Shown piece by piece: positions 5,271 through 10,449 of a stretch of DNA of 10,449 nt. This stretch comes from Bacteroidales bacterium (GTDB lineage: Bacteria > Bacteroidota > Bacteroidia > Bacteroidales > DYOH01): positions 1-10,449 of the forward strand of contig DAOVUO010000049.1 in the NCBI GenBank assembly GCA_030632545.1, given 5' to 3'. The position numbers and the translations under genes are program-made. The notes beneath the pieces were generated by a model. That model did no database searches, was not told the origin of the DNA, and was given only the letters and a program-made list of their open reading frames with translations. The number at the start of each line of letters is the position of its first letter. Positions within the stretch are counted from its first letter, which is position 1.

Positions 5271-6707
5271 ATGTATAAACGAATCATCCTTTTAATAATT
5301 TTTATTAATCCTAATAATTTTATTGTTGCGCAGCAAAATCCATGGGAAATTTGGCAAAAACAGGCTTACGAACCAGCGCAAATATCATTTTTACTATACG
5401 ACATTCAAAACAATAAGAAAGTACTAAGTTTAAACGATAAAAAAAGCATGATTCCTGCCTCTACAATGAAACTTGTAACGACAGCCACAGCCCTCGAAAA
5501 ATTTGGTGGAAACCATCGTTTCGAAACAGCAATATATATTCAAGGCCATATCGACAAACAAAGCAAAATACTATATGGAAACCTTGTGATTAAAGGTTTG
5601 GGTGATCCTACATTAGGTTCAAAATATTTTTATAATAATGAAAACCGTTTTGCCTTTATTGACTCCATTACAAACATTTTAGTTAGACAAAATATAAGCA
5701 AAATTAGCGGAAAAATAATTGTAGATGCTTCAGCTTTTTCAGATGAAGCCGTAGCACCCAGTTCAAATTGGGAAGATATGGCAAACTATTATGCCTGTGG
5801 AGCTTATGCTATCTCAGTTTTTGATAACTTATTCACAATACATTTTAGCTCACCACTTGAACCAGAAAAACCTACCAAAATAATCGAAATTGAGCCTTAT
5901 ATACCTAATCTTAGTACAGACAACCGTGTTCTATCATCAAACAGGACAAGCGATCAAGCTTACATTTTTGGACAAGCATTCAACAATAATATTATTATTC
6001 GTGGAACAATTCCTAAAGCAAAAGCAGATTTTAAAATAAAAGGTGCAATTCCTAATCCGAATTTATATTTTGCTTATATTGTAGATAGCTTACTAAACAT
6101 TAAAAAGATAACTACTTTAAACATATTTGAAAGCAATTTTGAGGCTCAAAGTAATTTAAAATTTATTGGGAAATTTTCGTCACCAACTCTTGCTGATATT
6201 ATTTATTTCACTAACAAAAAAAGTATAAACCAATATGCAGATCAATTAATAGCAAACATTGCTGTAGAAAACAAAAAACTAGGTAGCATTAGAAACGGAA
6301 CGGAAAGCATTACCAATTTTTGGAAAGATAAAAATATGCCAAATGATGGTTTGTATATTGCAGATGGAAGTGGTTTATCGCGACAGAATTCAATATCTGC
6401 CGAACAATTAGTTTTTTTGCTTAATTACATGCGACACTCCACCAACTATCCAGTTTTTGCTAATTCTTTAGCTGTTAATGGGAAAAATGGAACAATGAAA
6501 TCTTTTGGAAAAAGGACAATTCCTGCAGGTGCAATTTGGGCAAAAACAGGTTCATTTAGACAAGTACGTAGCTTATCGGGATATCTAAAAGCAAAATCGG
6601 GCAAAGAATACGCATTTGCGTTACTTATAAACAATTACAATACTTCCTCTGGACAAGTAAGAAAAGACATGGAAGTTTTTTTAAATCAAATTTTCTTAAA
6701 CTTCTAA
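5271..6707 (+). CDS. dacB: D-alanyl-D-alanine carboxypeptidase/endopeptidase, PBP4 (DacB) family
   Basis: A 478-residue class C penicillin-binding protein (peptidase family S13) that trims D-Ala from peptidoglycan stem peptides and can cut D-Ala-mDAP crosslinks in the periplasm. The three active-site motifs are present: SxxK as STMK (S64-K67) within IPASTMKLVTTATAL, SxN as SIN (318-320, in the usual KxSxNxYAxxL context), and KTG (425-427) in WAKTGSF. The DGSGLSR segment (365-371) is also typical. Residues 1-20 form a signal peptide (basic MYKR, hydrophobic core, cleavage likely after VA, leaving an N-terminal QQNPW). About 250 residues between SxxK and SxN form the family's inserted domains. 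Length is normal for the family. It is followed after one base by the HD hydrolase gene and then by the J-domain gene, so the three are almost certainly co-transcribed. Confidence 0.93.
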   Translation: MYKRIILLIIFINPNNFIVAQQNPWEIWQKQAYEPAQISFLLYDIQNNKKVLSLNDKKSMIPASTMKLVTTATALEKFGGNHRFETAIYIQGHIDKQSKILYGNLVIKGLGDPTLGSKYFYNNENRFAFIDSITNILVRQNISKISGKIIVDASAFSDEAVAPSSNWEDMANYYACGAYAISVFDNLFTIHFSSPLEPEKPTKIIEIEPYIPNLSTDNRVLSSNRTSDQAYIFGQAFNNNIIIRGTIPKAKADFKIKGAIPNPNLYFAYIVDSLLNIKKITTLNIFESNFEAQSNLKFIGKFSSPTLADIIYFTNKKSINQYADQLIANIAVENKKLGSIRNGTESITNFWKDKNMPNDGLYIADGSGLSRQNSISAEQLVFLLNYMRHSTNYPVFANSLAVNGKNGTMKSFGKRTIPAGAIWAKTGSFRQVRSLSGYLKAKSGKEYAFALLINNYNTSSGQVRKDMEVFLNQIFLNF

Positions 6708-6708
6708 A

Positions 6709-7131
6709 ATGTCAACAATAGAAAAAGCACTAGAAATAGCACTTAATGCACACAAAGGACAAACTGATAAAGCTGGACAAGCCTACATACTTCATCCAAT
6801 TAGTGTAATGCAAAAGGGTGAAAATTTAAACGAAAAAATAGTTGGTCTTTTACATGATGTTGTCGAAGACTCGAACTATACTATTACTGATATAAAAAAC
6901 GAGGGTTTTTCGCTTGAAATAACGACAGCAATAGAAGCTTTAACAAAAAAGGAGGAAGAAAATTACGACACTTTTATTAAAGGCATAATAAATATTCCTT
7001 TAGCCAGAAAAGTAAAAATTAATGACATAACAGACAACCTTAACGTACTGCGTTTAAATGAATTAAAAGACAAAGATTTGCAACGAATAAACAAATATCT
7101 TAAAGCTTTAAAAATTTTAAAACGAGTATAA
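6709..7131 (+). CDS. Small RelA/SpoT-like HD-domain phosphohydrolase
   Basis: A 140-residue protein made of only the HD hydrolase domain related to that of RelA/SpoT/MESH1, without synthetase, TGS or ACT domains. Metal-ligand motifs are in place: H29 in YILHPISV, H49-D50 in LLHDVVED, and D106 in KINDITDN (equivalent to the KLADRLHN motif of Rel); the catalytic ED pair is E53-D54. In Rel enzymes an Arg-Lys pair before the HP motif contacts the guanine base; here the corresponding pair reads D20-K21 (GQTDKAGQAY), a change I recall as common in this short bacterial subfamily, so hydrolysis of (p)ppGpp should not be assumed. It may act on another nucleotide. The ATG lies one base after the dacB stop and the next gene starts four bases after its own stop, indicating translational coupling. 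Database names such as 'GTP pyrophosphokinase' would be misleading, since no synthetase domain exists. Confidence 0.85.
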   Translation: MSTIEKALEIALNAHKGQTDKAGQAYILHPISVMQKGENLNEKIVGLLHDVVEDSNYTITDIKNEGFSLEITTAIEALTKKEEENYDTFIKGIINIPLARKVKINDITDNLNVLRLNELKDKDLQRINKYLKALKILKRV

Positions 7132-7135
7132 TTAA

Positions 7136-7951
7136 ATGCTTAGAAACTATTATATCGACTTGGGCTTGGAGAAAAATGCTACAGAAAATGAAATAAAAAA
7201 AGCATTTCGCAAATTGGCACTAATATACCATCCTGATAAGAATTCTTCGCCTATCGCAACCAGAAAGTTTGCCCAAATAAACGAAGCTTATCAAACCTTA
7301 TCAAATGCAAGCAAAAAACAAATTTACGATGCAGCATATAAAGCACAATTTGATATTTTTAGTAATTCACCACCAAAAACTTATAAACAACAATACAAGA
7401 AATATGCTCAAAAAAAAGATGTCCATGTAAAAAAGAAAGCAAAACTTAATTATTCTAAAAAATCAAAAAAAATAGCCTACTATTTTAACTTAATCTCCTT
7501 TATTTTTGTTCTATTCATTTTTATTGATGTCTTTTTACCCAAAAAAAAAGTTAAAATCTATTCCTTCAAAGTAGAAAGACAAGAATCCCTAAGAATTATC
7601 AAAGATGAAATAAATTTTCCAATTGTTAATCAGAAATTTATAAGCGCATTACGCTGGCTAGACTCTTTAGAAATAGAAAAAACATTCGTATTTAACATAG
7701 ATTTCAAAATTATAGGCTTTATTAATCCACAAATTAGATATTACCAAAGTGAATGGAAAAATGTGGAAAAGCTAAAAGTTTCAGCTAAACCAGCTTTTGG
7801 AATTTATCAATTATTTATGTTTGCCCCTATTTTGCTGATTCTTTTTTCGGCACTAGGCAGTTTTTATAATAAAAAAACAAACTATACTGTAGACATGGCT
7901 GTAACCGTTGTATTGCTAGATATATACACATTATTTTTTTTACTAATTTAA
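7136..7951 (+). CDS. Membrane-anchored J-domain (DnaJ-like) protein
   Basis: A 271-residue protein with a J domain at residues 4-66: YYIDLGLEKNATENEIKKAF, then RKLALIYHPDKN with the HPD tripeptide at 32-34 that stimulates DnaK ATPase, then FAQINEAYQTLSNASKKQIYD. It lacks the Gly/Phe region, zinc fingers and C-terminal substrate-binding domains of true DnaJ, so it is a type III J protein. A basic linker (about 85-113) leads to a transmembrane helix at 114-134, a roughly 85-residue segment (135-221) predicted outside the cytoplasm by the positive-inside rule, and two more hydrophobic helices at 222-243 and 252-271. The J domain would face the cytoplasm and recruit DnaK to the inner membrane. 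It is the last gene of the dacB cluster, four bases after the HD gene. The C-terminal part resembles no family I can name. No clear terminator follows. Confidence 0.88.
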   Translation: MLRNYYIDLGLEKNATENEIKKAFRKLALIYHPDKNSSPIATRKFAQINEAYQTLSNASKKQIYDAAYKAQFDIFSNSPPKTYKQQYKKYAQKKDVHVKKKAKLNYSKKSKKIAYYFNLISFIFVLFIFIDVFLPKKKVKIYSFKVERQESLRIIKDEINFPIVNQKFISALRWLDSLEIEKTFVFNIDFKIIGFINPQIRYYQSEWKNVEKLKVSAKPAFGIYQLFMFAPILLILFSALGSFYNKKTNYTVDMAVTVVLLDIYTLFFLLI

Positions 7952-8334
7952 TAAATTATAGCTCGCAGGTATAGCGTTTATCTTCCTACAATTTTATTTT
8001 AAAAAATTAAGTTATAAAGTATAGTTTTGGTTCATAATCGACATTAATAAGAAATAATCACAACTAGAAATAAAACGGAAAATAAAAAACTTATCAACAC
8101 ATATTCTAATAAGCTAACATTCAGTAGTGTGTGTTTATCGAAAAATAATAATAAAATTTCGCAAATACCAGATTTTTACTACTTTTGGTAGGTATTTTAA
8201 AAGCGAATATTCAAATTATCGTTTAAAGCATTTCATATCGTATAACTACAAGTTTCATAATTAGTTAAAACGAGTCGACAAATTAGCCGATTGGAATTAT
8301 TTGCACTTTTGAATATCTCTTAAAAAAATTAATA
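7952..8334. other. 383-base non-coding region before gyrB
   Basis: AT-rich stretch between the end of the J-protein gene and gyrB. No convincing small gene, tRNA or strong hairpin terminator is seen. It contains a repeat of TATAGC near 7957 and 7971, a run of A/T that could form only weak A-U stems near 7989-8011, a single TTATCAACA that is one mismatch from a DnaA box, and a promoter candidate for gyrB at 8157-8187. Confidence 0.5.
8157..8187 (+). promoter_or_regulatory. Candidate gyrB promoter
   Basis: TACTTTTG (8180-8187) is an exact TAnnTTTG -7 match, with TTTCG (8157-8161), close to the -33 TTTG, 18 bases upstream. Transcription from here would give a leader of about 140 bases. The -7 element lies inside a TACCA (8166-8170) / TGGTA (8186-8190) dyad, which might be an operator. 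Confidence 0.35.
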
Positions 8335-10296
8335 ATGAGCGATAAAGAAAAAGACTTAGATCAAAATCAATCTTATTCAGCAAACAGTATTCAAGTATTA
8401 GAAGGCTTGGAGGCAGTAAGAAAACGTCCTGCAATGTATATTGGAGATGTGGGCGAAAGAGGTTTACACCACTTAGTTTATGAGGTAGTAGATAATTCTA
8501 TTGATGAAGCTTTAGTGGGATATTGTTCTGTTATTGAAGTTTGCATAAACGAAGATAATTCAATTACTGTAAAAGACGATGGTAGAGGAATCCCAACTGG
8601 TATGCACGAGAAAGAAGGCCGTTCTGCATTAGAAGTGGTAATGACAGTTTTGCATGCTGGAGGAAAATTCGATAAAGATTCTTATAAAGTTTCTGGTGGG
8701 CTACACGGAGTTGGTGTATCCTGTGTAAATGCACTTTCAACACTTTTAACAGCTGAAATTCACCGTGAAGGCAAGATTTTTAAGCAAGAATACAAGCAAG
8801 GAAACCCAGTAAGCGATGTACAAGAAATTGGTGTTAGTGATAAAACAGGAACAATCATTACTTTTATTCCTGACACTACAATATTTACCACAATTCAATA
8901 TAAATTTGATATTCTAGCCACTAGATTACGTGAGCTTGCATTTTTGAATAAAGGAGTAAAACTTAGTCTTGTAGATAAAAGAGAAAAAGACGAAAATGGT
9001 GATTTTAAATCTCTAGAATTTATATCAGAAGAAGGCTTAAAAGAATTTGCTTTATATCTGGATAATACTAGAGAGGCACTACTCCCAGAAGTTATATATA
9101 TTGACATTGTAAAAAATAATGTTCCAGTAGAAATAGCTATTCACTACAATACCTCTTTTTCAGAAAATGTACATACCTACGTAAATAATATAAATACTCA
9201 CGAGGGTGGAACGCATTTAACAGGTTTTCGTAGAGGGCTTACTCGCACGCTTAAAGCATATTCAGAAGATTCGGGATTGTTGAAAAACATGAAATTTGAC
9301 ATTAATGGGGATGATTTCAGAGAAGGTTTAACAGCTGTTCTTTCGGTAAAAGTACAAGAACCACAATTTGAAGGTCAGACCAAAACTAAGCTGGGAAATG
9401 GTGAAATTAGTGCTCCTGTTGATCAGGCAGTAAGCGAAATGCTAAAAAATTATCTCGAAGAACACCCAAAAGAATCAAAAATCATTGTGCAAAAAGTTAT
9501 TCTGGCAGCTCAAGCTCGCCATGCTGCAAGAAAAGCACGTGAAATGGTTCAGCGAAAAACAATTATGGGTGGATCAGGTTTACCAGGAAAATTAGCCGAC
9601 TGCTCAGAGCGAGATGCTTCAAAAAGTGAAGTATTTCTTGTCGAGGGAGATTCTGCGGGTGGAACTGCAAAACAAGGAAGAGACAGACGTTTTCAAGCTA
9701 TTTTACCATTAAGAGGTAAAATATTGAATGTTGAAAAAGCCATGCAACATAAAATTTTTGAAAACGAAGAAATCAAAAATATATTTACCGCTCTCGGTGT
9801 TACTCTTGGAACAGAAGAAGATTCAAAAGCTGTTAATCTCGAAAAATTACGCTATCATAAAATTGTAATTATGACAGATGCCGATGTGGACGGAAGCCAC
9901 ATTACAACACTGATTATGACATTCTTCTTTCGATATATGAAAGCATTAATCGAAAATGGGTATTTGTACATAGCATCACCACCTTTTTACTTAGTGAAAA
10001 AAGGAAAAGAACAGCGTTATTGCTGGACTGAAGATCAACGAAAAGCTGCCCAACTTGAGCTTGGAAAAAACAATCCAGACTCGGTACATGTTCAAAGATA
10101 CAAAGGTTTGGGTGAAATGAATGCTGTACAACTATGGGACACAACTATGGATCCTGAATTCCGTACACTTAAACAAGTTACTATACAGAATGCAGCCGAA
10201 ACAGACCGTACTTTCTCCATGTTAATGGGAGATGAAGTTCCTCCTAGACGAGAATTTATCGAGAAAAATGCAACTTATGCAAATATTGATGTATAA
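8335..10296 (+). CDS. gyrB: DNA gyrase subunit B
   Basis: The 653-residue ATPase subunit of DNA gyrase (GyrA2GyrB2), which introduces negative supercoils in the cytoplasm. Domains in order: GHKL ATPase (about 18-230) with E50 and N54 in YEVVDNSIDEA, DDGRGIP (81-87) and GGLHGVGVS (121-129); transducer domain (about 231-400) with QTKTKLG (348-354, containing the ATP-sensing lysine) and QARHAARKARE (393-403); TOPRIM domain with EGDSAGG (437-443, catalytic E437) and DADVDG (515-520, metal ligands); then QRYKGLGEMN (587-596) and the conserved end RREFIEKNA. At 653 residues it is the short form, without the roughly 170-residue TOPRIM insertion of E. coli GyrB. ParE is a possible alternative, but QRYKGLGEMN...LWDTTMDP and the DEVPPRREFIE ending are typical of GyrB. 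The start ATG at 8335 follows an A-rich stretch without a Shine-Dalgarno. It is a single-gene unit with a strong terminator. Confidence 0.96.
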   Translation: MSDKEKDLDQNQSYSANSIQVLEGLEAVRKRPAMYIGDVGERGLHHLVYEVVDNSIDEALVGYCSVIEVCINEDNSITVKDDGRGIPTGMHEKEGRSALEVVMTVLHAGGKFDKDSYKVSGGLHGVGVSCVNALSTLLTAEIHREGKIFKQEYKQGNPVSDVQEIGVSDKTGTIITFIPDTTIFTTIQYKFDILATRLRELAFLNKGVKLSLVDKREKDENGDFKSLEFISEEGLKEFALYLDNTREALLPEVIYIDIVKNNVPVEIAIHYNTSFSENVHTYVNNINTHEGGTHLTGFRRGLTRTLKAYSEDSGLLKNMKFDINGDDFREGLTAVLSVKVQEPQFEGQTKTKLGNGEISAPVDQAVSEMLKNYLEEHPKESKIIVQKVILAAQARHAARKAREMVQRKTIMGGSGLPGKLADCSERDASKSEVFLVEGDSAGGTAKQGRDRRFQAILPLRGKILNVEKAMQHKIFENEEIKNIFTALGVTLGTEEDSKAVNLEKLRYHKIVIMTDADVDGSHITTLIMTFFFRYMKALIENGYLYIASPPFYLVKKGKEQRYCWTEDQRKAAQLELGKNNPDSVHVQRYKGLGEMNAVQLWDTTMDPEFRTLKQVTIQNAAETDRTFSMLMGDEVPPRREFIEKNATYANIDV

Positions 10297-10314
10297 AGGA
10301 CAAATCATTTATAT

Positions 10315-10345
10315 AAAAAGACGGCAAATTTGCCGTCTTTTTTTT
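10315..10345 (+). terminator. Intrinsic terminator of gyrB
   Basis: A perfect palindrome with AAAAAGACGGCAAA (10315-10328) and its complement (10329-10342) contains the GC-rich core GACGGC/GCCGTC, and is followed by a run of eight T (10338-10345). It begins 19 bases after the gyrB stop. The A-run at the left makes it potentially active in both directions. Confidence 0.92.
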
Positions 10346-10449
10346 GACTTAAATTATGAATTATACCGATTGTGAACCCAAATTACCTGTCGTATATAAA
10401 AAATATAACACTTTGAATACAAAAACTAGAACTATTAAACTTATGCATG

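Noticed and set aside
8088..8100. TTATCAACA resembling a DnaA box, near gyrB, hinting at oriC
   Set aside because: It is a single one-mismatch copy; no cluster of boxes, no dnaA or other origin gene is present, and gyrB alone does not mark the origin in this phylum.
10346..10449. Start of a further gene at the right edge (ATG at 10443 or 10447)
   Set aside because: Only a few bases follow, no ribosome binding site or exact -7 element is seen, so no coding call can be supported.

Overview
The window looks like chromosomal DNA of a low-GC member of the Bacteroidota. The evidence is: several start regions preceded by sequences matching the phylum's -7 promoter element (TAnnTTTG); AT-rich start regions mostly without a Shine-Dalgarno sequence; a short 653-residue GyrB; a GTG-started RlmD of the Bacteroidota type; and a protein resembling the N-terminal domain of Bacteroidota glycogen debranching enzymes. 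Genus cannot be read from the sequence.

Left part (1-4170), all on the minus strand. The window opens inside the first 43 codons of a gene whose N-terminus resembles large Eco57I-like (type IIG) restriction-modification proteins. After a 432-base gap comes a CPBP-family intramembrane protease (564-1274). Next is rlmD (1576-2979), the 23S rRNA uracil-5 methyltransferase, ending at a perfect 17-bp hairpin terminator. Upstream of rlmD lies a 264-residue protein (3030-3824) that is only the N-terminal, non-catalytic domain of an archaeal/bacterial-type glycogen debranching enzyme. The leftmost end of this group in transcription order is a 59-residue very acidic orphan protein (3991-4170) with the best Shine-Dalgarno sequence seen here.

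Right part (4401-10449), all on the plus strand and divergent from the above. A 255-residue protein with weak resemblance to the DUF2071/acetoacetate decarboxylase-like fold (4401-5168) is followed by a tight three-gene group: dacB (PBP4-type D-Ala-D-Ala carboxypeptidase), a small stand-alone RelA/SpoT-like HD hydrolase, and a membrane-anchored J-domain protein, with gaps of 1 and 4 bases. A 383-base non-coding stretch then leads to gyrB (8335-10296), which ends in a textbook intrinsic terminator.

Most of the window is housekeeping or widespread accessory content: rRNA modification, cell-wall trimming, alarmone-type hydrolase, chaperone partner, DNA topology. No complete defence system, mobile element, CRISPR array, tRNA or rRNA is visible. 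The least explained parts are the orphan debranching-enzyme domain, the acidic small protein next to it, and the dacB-HD-J-protein operon. I do not see convincing evidence for a new multi-gene system; the most defensible novelty is the catalytically headless GDE_N protein.
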